Assembly (NCBI GenBank): GCA_964649845.1
Contig: CAZYSS010000046.1
Span: 1-17,436 of the forward strand
DNA from: RGIG3102 sp964649845
GTDB taxonomy: Bacteria; Bacillota; Clostridia; Oscillospirales; Ruminococcaceae
DNA: 17,436 bases
Direction of reading: 5' to 3'
Shown here: piece after piece, positions 1-6,715 of the stretch
How positions within the stretch are numbered: the first letter of the stretch is position 1
Layout of the letters: every line of letters starts with the position of its first letter
The notes under the pieces: generated by a model
The model's database searches: none
Told to the model about the DNA's origin: nothing
Seen by the model: only the letters and a program-made list of their open reading frames with translations
Position numbers and translations under genes: made by a program

Positions 1-55
1 GAGCGCGTGACTGTTAATCACGATGTCGTTGGTTCGAGTCCAACTTGGGGAGCCA
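1..55 (+). tRNA. tRNA-Asn (GTT anticodon), 3' part; 5' end outside window
   Basis: The fragment folds as the anticodon arm, variable loop, T arm and 3' acceptor strand of a tRNA. The anticodon stem CGTGA/TCACG (6-10/18-22) closes a 7-nt loop CTGTTAA with anticodon GTT at 13-15, which reads asparagine codons. The T arm is GTTGG/CCAAC (28-32/40-44) around the loop TTCGAGT. The acceptor strand is TTGGGGA (45-51), discriminator G52, and CCA is encoded at 53-55. The D arm and the 5' acceptor strand lie before the window. The last 18 bases before CCA (35-52) recur exactly at 10428-10445, which makes this gene the likely insertion site of the DNA between the two copies. Confidence 0.95.
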
Positions 56-165
56 ATTAAAACTAATCCGAAACTTTTACCATTTGGTAATAGCTTCGGA
101 CTTGTTTTTTATTTATGAATTATTTAAACATAGAAAGGTGTTACAGTAATAACTGTAGCACCTTT
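35..165 (+). repeat. left copy of tRNA-3'-end direct repeat (attL candidate)
   Basis: Bases 35-52 are identical to 10428-10445. The homology then continues in diverged form: both copies hold a hairpin followed by TTGTTTTTTATTT, then an AT stretch, then a second hairpin of the form AAAGGTGTTACAG...CTGTAGCACCTTT. The whole block (about 130 bp) is therefore repeated. Exact identity in the tRNA part and divergence after it fits integration at a tRNA 3' end, with the intact tRNA retained on this side. A simple ancient duplication of a tRNA-Asn gene would look similar. Confidence 0.7.
67..107 (+). terminator. terminator of tRNA-Asn
   Basis: The outer stem TCCGAA (67-72)/TTCGGA (95-100) and the inner stem TTACC (77-81)/GGTAA (86-90) are followed by CTTGTTTTTT. 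It lies directly after the encoded CCA, the usual place for a tRNA terminator. Confidence 0.8.
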
Positions 166-175
166 ATTTTTTTAT
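134..175 (+). terminator. second strong Rho-independent terminator
   Basis: The arms are AAAGGTGTTACAGT (134-147) and ACTGTAGCACCTTT (152-165), 14 bp with one T-G wobble, around the loop AATA. A T-rich tail follows (166-175). The stem is near-symmetrical and A-rich on its left side, so it could also stop transcription from the other strand. A near copy lies at 10526-10560. Confidence 0.85.
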
Positions 176-318
176 TAATTATTTACAGTATAAGATGATA
201 ACTGATAGTCCTGCGGAGTTAAAAGATTTTACAGGGTTGCTTTTGTTTTGTGAATAAACAAATCACCGATAATTCAAAATTATTACACTGAGTTTTCAAT
301 GACGATTCACTTGTCCTT

Positions 319-348
319 TTGCTGGATTTAACATACAAATGCTACAAT
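319..348 (+). promoter_or_regulatory. candidate sigma-A promoter for the 557-6065 gene run
   Basis: TACAAT at 343-348 is preceded by TG one base upstream (TGCTACAAT), making an extended -10. A weak -35, TTGCTG, lies at 319-324 with an 18-bp spacer. The start would be near 355, just before the structured region at 355-480. The -35 is poor, so the call rests on the extended -10 and on its position. Confidence 0.4.
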
Positions 349-354
349 GATATT

Positions 355-480
355 GTAATATATTATCCAATTGAAATACTCGGATGAGTAGCTGAGTAGA
401 CACTGATGCCGTGACAAATGCCGCGGATCAGCCTACAGTGGATACGAGTGACATCAGCATATACCAAATAATATATTATC
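355..480 (+). ncRNA. candidate structured RNA or leader, family not recognised
   Basis: The region can fold into nested helices: TAATATATTA (356-365) with TAATATATTA (469-478); ACTCG (378-382) with CGAGT (445-449); GTAG (396-399) with CTAC (433-436); and CTGATgCCG (403-411) with CGGATCAG (424-431), with one bulged G. A competing pairing, CTGATG (403-408) with CATCAG (452-457), would break the inner stems, as in regulatory leaders that switch. It sits between a candidate promoter and the alpha-CTD-like gene. I could not match it to a known riboswitch class. It may be a leader, an independent small RNA, or a DNA-level structure near the end of an island. Confidence 0.4.
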
Positions 481-492
481 TATATATCCTCA

Positions 493-526
493 CCTGGCGC
501 AGTCCAAATGGCGGGCTGCGCCCAGG
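493..526 (+). other. GC-rich hairpin in the leader of the alpha-CTD-like gene
   Basis: CCTGGCGCAG (493-502) pairs with CTGCGCCCAGG (516-526), with one bulged C. No T-tract follows (ACAATTATAAC), so it is not a classical terminator. It ends 17 bases before the AAAGGAG ribosome binding site at 544-550. An mRNA-stability or attenuation role is possible but unproven. Confidence 0.45.
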
Positions 527-556
527 ACAATTATAACACATAGAAAGGAGATTTTT

Positions 557-772
557 TTGGCGAAAGGAAAATATAAACGAAGAAGAAAAAACAGATATCG
601 TAGTAAAACATTTTTGAAAAATAGTGGTATGTCTGTCCGTACAGCAAATCTTCTGGCACGAAAAGGCATTTTCACACTGAAAGATCTGGATGATTGTTCT
701 ATGGAAAACCTTGCTGATATTGAGGGCATAGGCAAAGTAACACTTGAGGAAATAAAATTATATAAATGTTAA
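557..772 (+). CDS. free-standing RNA polymerase alpha C-terminal-domain-like protein
   Basis: A 71-aa protein starting at TTG, chosen because AAAGGAG (544-550) lies 6 bases upstream. Residues 1-20 are strongly basic (KGKYKRRRKNRYR). Residues 24-68 resemble the C-terminal domain of the RNA polymerase alpha subunit, a helix-hairpin-helix fold that contacts UP-element DNA and activators. SVRTANLL matches the alpha helix carrying the key Arg and Asn, and GIGKVTLEEI matches the GKKSLxEI turn, although the second Lys and the Ser of that turn are Val and Thr here. There is no alpha N-terminal domain, so it cannot assemble into polymerase as alpha does. It may bind DNA or RNA directly. It is the first gene before the lipoprotein and ABC operon, so a local regulatory role is plausible but inferred. 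Confidence is high for a real gene and moderate for the domain. Confidence 0.75.
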   Translation: MAKGKYKRRRKNRYRSKTFLKNSGMSVRTANLLARKGIFTLKDLDDCSMENLADIEGIGKVTLEEIKLYKC

Positions 773-790
773 TTCAGAAAGGATAAGAGA

Positions 791-1315
791 ATGAAAAAAA
801 TGTTGTCGGTAGGACTTATGTTGTTTGCGTTGGTTTTTATGTTGGTGGGCTGTCAAATGTCTGAAGAGATAAACGATGGTTATACTGTTATTTATGAAGA
901 AACTGAAAATTCAGAAAATAATCAGGAAGAAAAAGATAGTGGTAACAGTCAAGTAGAGAATATATCTTCCATAATACATAAGCTCGGTAGGATTACTTAT
1001 GTGGATGAAACATACATAAGCGTTAACATCTATGAAACTGATAATGAGATATATGAATATAAAGACGTTGATTTTTCTGCTATGACTGCATCTGCTGCTA
1101 CTGAAAGAATTGATCTGGCAGAAGCAGTGGAATATTACAAGGTTTATGACGGCGTATTATTACGGGCATCTTCAAATGAATTGGCTATTGGCAAGTATGT
1201 ATTGATTGAATACGCAGATGGCCTACAGAAAATTATTATTTATACAGAGGATGAAAGTACAGAGGAAAACACTGAATCAGAATATATTATTACCGATGCT
1301 ATAGCTGAAGAATAA
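791..1315 (+). CDS. predicted lipoprotein of unknown function
   Basis: A 174-aa protein preceded by AAAGGA (777-782). The N-terminus MKKMLSVGLMLFALVFMLVGC is a classical type II signal: Lys residues, a hydrophobic core and an LVGC lipobox with Cys21 as the expected lipidated residue. A low-complexity acidic linker rich in Glu, Asn and Ser follows (about 25-58). The segment at about 60-150 looks like a small beta-rich domain (KLGRITYVDETYISVNIYE, then KYVLIEYADGLQKIIIYTED), and an acidic Glu/Thr tail ends the protein. It should sit on the outer face of the membrane. It lies 18 bases after the alpha-CTD-like gene and 77 bases before the ABC ATPase, separated by a hairpin, so it may be an extracellular partner of the ABC complex. 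No family was recognised. Confidence 0.8.
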   Translation: MKKMLSVGLMLFALVFMLVGCQMSEEINDGYTVIYEETENSENNQEEKDSGNSQVENISSIIHKLGRITYVDETYISVNIYETDNEIYEYKDVDFSAMTASAATERIDLAEAVEYYKVYDGVLLRASSNELAIGKYVLIEYADGLQKIIIYTEDESTEENTESEYIITDAIAEE

Positions 1316-1330
1316 AACTGAAAAATGAAC

Positions 1331-1373
1331 AGTTATATAACAGCAGGGACTAAAACCGTGCTGTTATATAGCT
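1331..1373 (+). promoter_or_regulatory. long hairpin without T-tract between lipoprotein and ABC genes
   Basis: AGTTATATAACAGCA (1331-1345) pairs with TGCTGTTATATAGCT (1359-1373): 15 bp with one wobble and a 13-nt loop. GCTTAATACGAGGAG follows, so there is no U-tract and intrinsic termination is weak or absent. The ribosome binding site of the ATPase gene (GAGGAG) lies directly after it. Differential mRNA stability or partial termination between the lipoprotein and the transporter genes is a reasonable inference. Confidence 0.6.
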
Positions 1374-1392
1374 TAATACGAGGAGAAAACAA

Positions 1393-2358
1393 ATGATATC
1401 AGTAGAACATTTAACTAAATGTTATGGTGAGTTTACTGCAGTAAACGACCTGTCCTTTGAAATAGGAGAAGGGCATGTGTATGGTTTTCTGGGGCCCAAT
1501 GGTGCAGGAAAATCTACAACTATGAATATTATGACAGGCTGCCTGTCTGCTACTTCCGGTAAAGTAACAATAGGTGGATATGATATTTTTGAGCAGCCGT
1601 TGCAGGCTAAAAAAATGATAGGCTATTTGCCTGAGCAGCCCCCATTGTATATGACACAGACTCCTGTAGAGTATCTTACCTTTGTGGGTGAGGCAAAAGG
1701 GCTGAAAGGTGAAGAATTATATCACCAGATTGACTATGTAATTGAAAAAACGGGAATAGAAGATGTAAAGTTTCGCCGAATATCCAACCTTTCAAAAGGC
1801 TATAAGCAGCGTGTGGGTATAGCACAGGCCCTGTTAGGAACCCCAAAAGTTATTATTCTTGATGAGCCTACGGTAGGTCTGGATCCTTTGCAGATTATTG
1901 AAATACGCGATTTGATTAAAGAATTGGGCGAAAATCATACAGTAATTCTTTCGTCACATATTTTGTCCGAAGTACAGGCCATTTGCGACCAGATACTGAT
2001 TATTTCTTCAGGCAGACTGGTTGCATTTGATACACCTGAAAATCTGGAGAAAAATATGCTGAATCAGAGCGAAATCAATATCGTGGCTGAGGCAGACAAA
2101 GATATTGTATGTGCAGCACTGGAGAGTATATCTGAAATCACAGATATCAGTTATGAGACTATGGGCAGAAATACAGTAGCAAAAATTAAAACAGAGAATA
2201 ATGATATAACTGCTGTAACACGCAGTATTTACACATCGTTTGCAAATAATAATATTGTACTTCTGGAGTTGTCTGTAAAAAAAGCAACGCTTGAAGATGT
2301 TTTTATAGAACTTACGGAAGAGGACGACAATGAAGCAATGAAAGGCGGTGAAGAATAA
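1393..2358 (+). CDS. ABC transporter ATPase, GldA/NatA-like
   Basis: A 321-aa ATP-binding subunit of an ABC-2 type transporter. Walker A GPNGAGKS is at 34-41, the Q-loop Gln at 82, the signature LSKGY at 133-137, Walker B VIILDE at 153-158, and the switch His at 189 (LSSHIL). The ABC domain spans about 1-215; the remaining ~100 residues form the accessory C-terminal domain usual in the GldA/CcmA/NatA group. The start has GAGGAG 6-8 bases upstream. The stop TAA shares its last base with the ATG of the permease, giving tight translational coupling. With the permease, the GldG-like and the DUF4340 proteins it forms a four-gene module found in many Clostridia and related to the Bacteroidota gliding ABC transporter GldAFG. 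The substrate is unknown; gliding is not implied. Confidence 0.93.
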   Translation: MISVEHLTKCYGEFTAVNDLSFEIGEGHVYGFLGPNGAGKSTTMNIMTGCLSATSGKVTIGGYDIFEQPLQAKKMIGYLPEQPPLYMTQTPVEYLTFVGEAKGLKGEELYHQIDYVIEKTGIEDVKFRRISNLSKGYKQRVGIAQALLGTPKVIILDEPTVGLDPLQIIEIRDLIKELGENHTVILSSHILSEVQAICDQILIISSGRLVAFDTPENLEKNMLNQSEINIVAEADKDIVCAALESISEITDISYETMGRNTVAKIKTENNDITAVTRSIYTSFANNNIVLLELSVKKATLEDVFIELTEEDDNEAMKGGEE

Positions 2359-3221
2359 TGCTGGCGGTACTTAAGCATGAACTTAAACTATATTTTTATT
2401 CTATGACTGCATGGGTGTTTGGTGCATTTCTGCTGGTTTTTATAGGGCTGGGCTCTATGTTGTACAATCTGCAGGCTGCCGTAAGCAACTTTGAATTTGT
2501 TCTTGGTTTTGCCTGTCTTGTTTTTTCAGTTATAGTGCCAGTGCTTACAATGCGTGTAATTGCTGAAGAAAGAAAACAGAAAACAGACCAGTTGCTGTAT
2601 TCTTTGCCAATAACAACTGCAGAAGTAGTAATGGGCAAATATCTGGCGTTGCTGGCGGTGTATCTGGTGCCATTGTGTATTATCAGTGTATATCCATTGA
2701 TTTTTTCACAGTTTGGTGATGTATATTTGCTGACCTCTTATGGTTCACTGCTGGCATTCTATATAATGGGGGCAGCGCTGATTGCTCTGGGTGTGTTTAT
2801 CTCATCTCTCACAGATAATCAGGGACTGGCAGCTGGTATTGGTATTGCTGTAATTCTTTTCAACTATTACAGTGTAAGCCTGTCAGAATATGTTTCATCC
2901 AGTATGTTGGGCACAATAGCTGTGCTGTTGGCAATTATCATTATGATTTCAATGATAATTATGAATATGACACAGAATGACCTTATAGGATTTTTCTCAG
3001 GAATTATCCTTATGTTGATGCTCATGGCAACAGCTATATTCAAAAGTGATGCACTGGAAGGTCTGTTGCCTGATGTTATGTCAACATTGTCATTGTTTGA
3101 AAGATTCTATACATTTGTAAATGGTGCTTTTGACCTGACTGCCATTGTATATTACATCACTTTTGCAATATTCTTTTTGTTTCTTACAGTACAGTCACTG
3201 GAAAAAAGGAGGTATAACTGA
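2358..3221 (+). CDS. ABC-2 type permease, GldF-like
   Basis: A 287-aa integral membrane protein with about six to seven hydrophobic segments, including roughly 15-37, 45-65, 95-115, 128-150, 155-172, 182-203 and 263-281. The stretch RVIAEERKQKTDQLLYSLPITTAEVVMGKYLA after the second segment is the characteristic cytoplasmic coupling region of ABC-2 permeases (EER...T.LL.SLP....VV.GK). It is the membrane channel partner of the preceding ATPase, with which it overlaps by one base. Its own TGA overlaps the ATG of the next gene by one base, and GGAGG stands just before that start. The arrangement ATPase-permease-GldG matches GldA-GldF-GldG. The cargo cannot be read from the sequence. Confidence 0.9.
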   Translation: MLAVLKHELKLYFYSMTAWVFGAFLLVFIGLGSMLYNLQAAVSNFEFVLGFACLVFSVIVPVLTMRVIAEERKQKTDQLLYSLPITTAEVVMGKYLALLAVYLVPLCIISVYPLIFSQFGDVYLLTSYGSLLAFYIMGAALIALGVFISSLTDNQGLAAGIGIAVILFNYYSVSLSEYVSSSMLGTIAVLLAIIIMISMIIMNMTQNDLIGFFSGIILMLMLMATAIFKSDALEGLLPDVMSTLSLFERFYTFVNGAFDLTAIVYYITFAIFFLFLTVQSLEKRRYN

Positions 3222-4672
3222 TGAAAAAATTTACTTTTGCCAATCAGGAACAACAGCAGGAAATCGTAAATACAAATGCCCTCCGTGGCGGTTCTTACTC
3301 AATAGCCCTTACTGCTATTGTGCTGGCAATCCTGATTGTAATAAATGTTTTTGTAAATATTTTACCTTCTTCAATGACAATATTTGATATCAGTTCTTCA
3401 AAGCTATATTCCATTACCAGTAATACCAAAGTTGTGGTAAATGCACTTGAAAAGGATGTGACTATTTATTGGATAGTACAGTCAGATGAAGAAGATGAAA
3501 TCATTGAAAATCTGCTGAACAAGTATGAAAGTCTTTCAGACCATATTGAAGTGGTAAAAAAGAATCCTGATGTCTATCCTACTTTTACAAAACAGTACAC
3601 CAGCCGGTCAGTACCTAACAATAGTCTTATTGTTGAGTGTGGTGATAAATACAGATATATAAGCTATGATGATATATATGAAACAGAGATGGATTACTAT
3701 TCATACACTTATGTAACATCAGGTTTTGATGGTGAGGGGGCCATCACTTCTGCAATAGACTATGTGGTAAGTGATGAACAGCCTGTGGTATATCTGTTGG
3801 AAGGACACGGCGAAAGCGAGCTGCCATCCACTTTCAATGACCAGCTGTCAAAAGAAAATATTGATATTCAGCAGCTTTCACTGCTCACAGTGTCTGCGGT
3901 ACCGGAGGATGCTGATGTTGTAATTATCTATGCTCCAGCCAGTGATATATCAGAAGAAGAAAAGAATATGCTGACAGACTATGTACAGCAGGGTGGCAAA
4001 CTTCTGGTTATGGCAGGCACAGCAGAAGATGGTCTGCTGGAAAACCTGTCTGCCATAGCAGCCGACTATGGTGTGGAAATTCAGCATGGTGTTCTGGTAG
4101 AAGAAGACAGCAACTATTATGTATTCCAGATGCCATATATACTTTTACCTGATATGACAAGTCACCGGGTTACAGATTCACTTATGGAAGCAAATTATTA
4201 TGCCATTATGCCTGTTTCACAGGGGATGACCGTTTCTTCTACAGACAACGGCACGGTTACACAGCTGCTGACAACCTCTTACTATTCGTTCAATAAAACA
4301 GCAGGCTATAACCTGGCAACCTATGAAAGAGAAGATGGAGATACAGATGGTCCGTTTGCAGTAGCAGTTGCTATAGAAGACAACAATGGCGGACAGATTA
4401 TATGGTTTTCATCATCAGAATTCCTTGCAGATATGTATAACTCATACTCCTCCGGAGCCAACGGGGATATGGCGATGAATGCAGTGGCATCACTTATAGG
4501 AGAAAATGAAGCTATGGCAATCCGTTCCAAATCACTTAATTATAATTATCTTACAATCAGTGATTCCACATCATCATTGTTGAAACTGCTGATGGTAGGA
4601 GTATTCCCACTGGCATATCTGGGTGTGGGTATCTGTATTATCCTGAAAAGAAGGAGTGAACAGAATGAATAG
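3221..4672 (+). CDS. GldG-like ABC-associated membrane protein
   Basis: A 483-aa protein with one transmembrane helix near the N-terminus (about 28-49, SIALTAIVLAILIVINVFVNIL), a large external region and a C-terminal transmembrane helix (about 455-476, KLLMVGVFPLAYLGVGICII). This is the topology of the GldG family of ABC-associated proteins. Conserved-looking elements include FDISSSKLYSI after the first helix, AIDYVVSDEQPVVYLLEGHGESELP in the middle, and DYVQQGGKLLVMAG, typical of the GldG/IFT52-like domain. ATG 3221 is supported by AGGAGG and by the one-base overlap with the permease. The protein probably forms the extracytoplasmic part of the transporter complex. Its ligand is unknown. Confidence 0.88.
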   Translation: MKKFTFANQEQQQEIVNTNALRGGSYSIALTAIVLAILIVINVFVNILPSSMTIFDISSSKLYSITSNTKVVVNALEKDVTIYWIVQSDEEDEIIENLLNKYESLSDHIEVVKKNPDVYPTFTKQYTSRSVPNNSLIVECGDKYRYISYDDIYETEMDYYSYTYVTSGFDGEGAITSAIDYVVSDEQPVVYLLEGHGESELPSTFNDQLSKENIDIQQLSLLTVSAVPEDADVVIIYAPASDISEEEKNMLTDYVQQGGKLLVMAGTAEDGLLENLSAIAADYGVEIQHGVLVEEDSNYYVFQMPYILLPDMTSHRVTDSLMEANYYAIMPVSQGMTVSSTDNGTVTQLLTTSYYSFNKTAGYNLATYEREDGDTDGPFAVAVAIEDNNGGQIIWFSSSEFLADMYNSYSSGANGDMAMNAVASLIGENEAMAIRSKSLNYNYLTISDSTSSLLKLLMVGVFPLAYLGVGICIILKRRSEQNE

Positions 4673-6065
4673 AATTAAGAAACTGACATCTTTATTATGC
4701 ATCTTGATTGTTGCCTGTGTGGCAACTTTTGCAGTGTCAAAGTATGAAGAAAATAAAGAGCAGATACAGACCAGTGGTGAAACTATACTGACCATATCTA
4801 CAGACAGTGTAAATTATATTTCATGGGGAGAAGATCTTTCGTTCAGCAAGGAAGACAGCTGGAAATGGAAAACTGATGAAAACTTCCCCGTGGATACAGA
4901 AAAAATGGAAAACCTGCTGGAAATTTTTGCAGACATCAAAGCTGCCTTTATTATAGAAGAACCAGAAAATTTGTCACAGTATGGTCTTGATAATCCTGAA
5001 TGTACTGTAAGCATTTCTGCCGGAAATAAAAGTTATACTCTTACTCTTGGGGATTTAAGTGAAATGGATTCCCAGAGATATTTTTCAATGGATGATGGAA
5101 ATGTTTACCTTGTGTCAGAGGACCCTATGGATAAACTGGATATAACAGCCGATGACCTTATACTTCATGACGAAATTCCTGACTTTGATGATAAAGCAAC
5201 TTTGACATTTACAGGCACAGAAGAATATGAAATTGTTTATTCGGAAGACAATACTGCTGCATACAGTGAAAATGATGTATATTTTGCAGATATCGACGGA
5301 GAATATCTGCCGTTGGATACGGACAATTTAGAAGATTATATTTCTGACGTTTCATCTTTATCCCTTACTGATTATGTTACATATAATGTAACAGATGAGC
5401 TGCTGGCAGAGTGCGGTCTTGATAATCCGCAGTTAAGCATAACTGTAAATTATACTGCTGAAACAGAAGACGAAACAGCGGAAGTTGAACAGTTTGTACT
5501 CCATATCAGCCGCGATCCAAAAGAAATACGGGCTTTACCGGAGGCAGATGAAGATTCAGCGGATGAAGACGAAGAAATCACAGCATTTGCCAGAATAGGT
5601 GATTCACAGATTATTTATGAACTGTCCTCTGATGATTATCTGGCACTTATGGCAGCAGCTTACAATGACCTGCGTTCAGACAAACTGTTCCCAGCCAGCT
5701 TTGATGATGTAACTGCTATGGATATTACCCTTGATGGTGAAACACATTCAATTACATCTAAAATCAATGATGAAGATGAAAGAGAATTTTATCTGAATGA
5801 GGAAAAAATAAGTATGGCCAGCTTTAAGCTGCGGCTTACAGCGCTTACTGCCACAGAATATACAGACCAGGTACCGACAGGCAAGGAAGAAATCAGTGCA
5901 ACTTTCTATATGGATAACGAAAATCACCCTGAAATCAGAATAGAACTGTATCGTCAGGATCGCGAAAAATGTATTGGCGTGATGAATGGCCAGACTATAT
6001 CTTTTATCAGCCGTTCCAAAGTTGTTGATTTTATAGAAGAAGTTAACAATATTGTATTAGGTTGA
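4665..6065 (+). CDS. DUF4340 family protein, membrane-anchored
   Basis: A 466-aa protein with an N-terminal signal anchor (about residues 4-22, LTSLLCILIVACVATFAVS) and a long, acidic extracytoplasmic part. Repeated modules of the type ENLSQYGLDNPECTVSI and ELLAECGLDNPQLSITV (the LxxYGLDxP motif) are characteristic of DUF4340, usually encoded right after GldG. The ATG at 4665 is preferred to the in-frame GTG at 4656 because AAGGAG (4651-4656) is 8 bases upstream of the ATG and overlaps the GTG. The gene overlaps the GldG-like gene by 8 bases. It likely completes the extracytoplasmic side of the ABC complex. No enzyme motif is visible. Confidence 0.88.
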   Translation: MNRIKKLTSLLCILIVACVATFAVSKYEENKEQIQTSGETILTISTDSVNYISWGEDLSFSKEDSWKWKTDENFPVDTEKMENLLEIFADIKAAFIIEEPENLSQYGLDNPECTVSISAGNKSYTLTLGDLSEMDSQRYFSMDDGNVYLVSEDPMDKLDITADDLILHDEIPDFDDKATLTFTGTEEYEIVYSEDNTAAYSENDVYFADIDGEYLPLDTDNLEDYISDVSSLSLTDYVTYNVTDELLAECGLDNPQLSITVNYTAETEDETAEVEQFVLHISRDPKEIRALPEADEDSADEDEEITAFARIGDSQIIYELSSDDYLALMAAAYNDLRSDKLFPASFDDVTAMDITLDGETHSITSKINDEDEREFYLNEEKISMASFKLRLTALTATEYTDQVPTGKEEISATFYMDNENHPEIRIELYRQDREKCIGVMNGQTISFISRSKVVDFIEEVNNIVLG

Positions 6066-6096
6066 TTGTACAATTCAAACCAATTAATATAAATTA

Positions 6097-6125
6097 TTGA
6101 CATAACGTGATTTTTAATATATAAT
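6097..6125 (+). promoter_or_regulatory. perfect consensus sigma-A promoter with overlapping dyad
   Basis: TTGACA (6097-6102), a 17-bp spacer and TATAAT (6120-6125) match the vegetative consensus at all 12 positions. The start is expected near 6132. An inverted repeat, ATAACAAC (6124-6131)/GTTGTTAT (6137-6144), overlaps the -10 and the start, which is where a repressor operator would sit; it could also be a 5' hairpin of the transcript. No ORF follows within 150 bases. Confidence 0.8.
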
Positions 6126-6131
6126 AACAAC

Positions 6132-6289
6132 CAATAGTTGTTATACTGCGTTTTAATTAAATACGTGTACACTTTGTACCGAGCAACGGATCCGTGGTGC
6201 ATCTGCACCCAACGAGTTACCAAATAGCCGGACATTGGGAATTAAGGGAATAATAAGCCCTTGGTTCTTGATGTCCGGCTTTTTATTTT
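6132..6289 (+). ncRNA. putative small RNA gene of about 155 nt, family not recognised
   Basis: The call rests on a consensus promoter upstream, no credible ORF, and a strong terminator at the 3' end. Internal structure includes GGTGC (6196-6200)/GCACC (6205-6209) around the loop ATCT, and the palindrome CGGATCCG (6187-6194). The unpaired stretch AACGAGTTACCAAAT (6211-6225) before the terminator stem could act as a seed. The gene lies between the ABC operon and the mobile segment and is free of coding signal on either strand. I tried to match it to 6S, SRP RNA, tmRNA and common riboswitches and could not. It may be an antisense or trans-acting RNA of the island. Confidence 0.55.
6226..6289 (+). 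terminator. long two-stage terminator hairpin
   Basis: AGCCGGACAT (6226-6235) pairs with ATGTCCGGCT (6271-6280). A 3x3 internal loop follows, then GAATTAAGGG (6239-6248) pairs with CCCTTGGTTC (6258-6267) using two G-U pairs, closed by a 9-nt loop. TTTTATTTT follows. A 20-bp terminator is unusually long and may be a functional part of the RNA. Confidence 0.85.
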
Positions 6290-6290
6290 G

Positions 6291-6715
6291 CTCGGATTTT
6301 TAACGACTTGAAATGGGAAATAGCTGAAAATGTGAAATTTTAGCGTAAAATGCCTGAAATTTTAACATTTTGCGGTTTCTCGCCCTCTACATATAGAGGG
6401 GTAAAAATTTCTCCCTCAAAAACAATTTAATAGCGTCCTGAAAAATATGACACTGTGCATTGCGGCATGGGCAGCGGAAGCTGTGCAAACAATACGTCGG
6501 GCAAGGGTGCTGCCGGACAGGAACTTTTCAGGGGAAGAACGCAAACTGTGCCAAAATCAGCCTGTTTTGGCACCAAGTGGTGTCTGTCGCAGAGAATTGT
6601 GCCAAAAACACTGTTTTTTGGCACCAGCTGATGTCAAGTCTATATTTTCAAAACTCATACATTCGCAAAATAATTCTGTTTTCGGTATAGTAAAAGCGAA
6701 GAAAGGATGATGAAA
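6291..6715. other. intergenic region between RNA gene and TnpV cluster
   Basis: No convincing gene lies here. The ORFs that can be drawn across 6427-6710 run over the inverted repeats in several frames and lack ribosome binding sites. Visible structure: a small hairpin CCCTCTA/TAGAGGG (6383-6389/6394-6400, loop CATA), a loose AT-rich dyad around 6331-6375, and the tandem inverted repeats at 6548-6624. The left edge of the TnpV/ParB/recombinase segment probably falls in this stretch. Confidence 0.5.
6548..6624. repeat. two tandem stem-loops with shared arms
   Basis: Unit A has GTGCCAAAA (6548-6556)/TTTTGGCAC (6565-6573). Unit B has GTGCCAAAAA (6599-6608)/TTTTTGGCAC (6615-6624). The units are 51 bases apart and share TGTGCCAAAA, a loop ending in CTGTTTT or CCTGTTTT, and GGCACCA. 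This resembles a REP-type palindromic element or a tandem binding site. The loops differ, so it is not a simple recent duplication. Confidence 0.8.

Noticed and set aside
355..480. Manganese (yybP-ykoY), c-di-GMP or TPP riboswitch
   Set aside because: GGATGAGTAGCTGAG recalls parts of known motifs, but the conserved cores and the expected downstream genes are missing.
490..735. Minus-strand 81-aa ORF
   Set aside because: It mirrors the alpha-CTD-like gene, which has a better ribosome binding site and a recognisable domain.
6548..6624. Short CRISPR-like array
   Set aside because: There are only two units, each self-complementary, with no regular spacers and no cas genes in the window.
6427..6710. 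Overlapping ORFs of 65-87 aa on both strands
   Set aside because: They run across the tandem inverted repeats in several frames, lack ribosome binding sites and have compositions set by the repeats.
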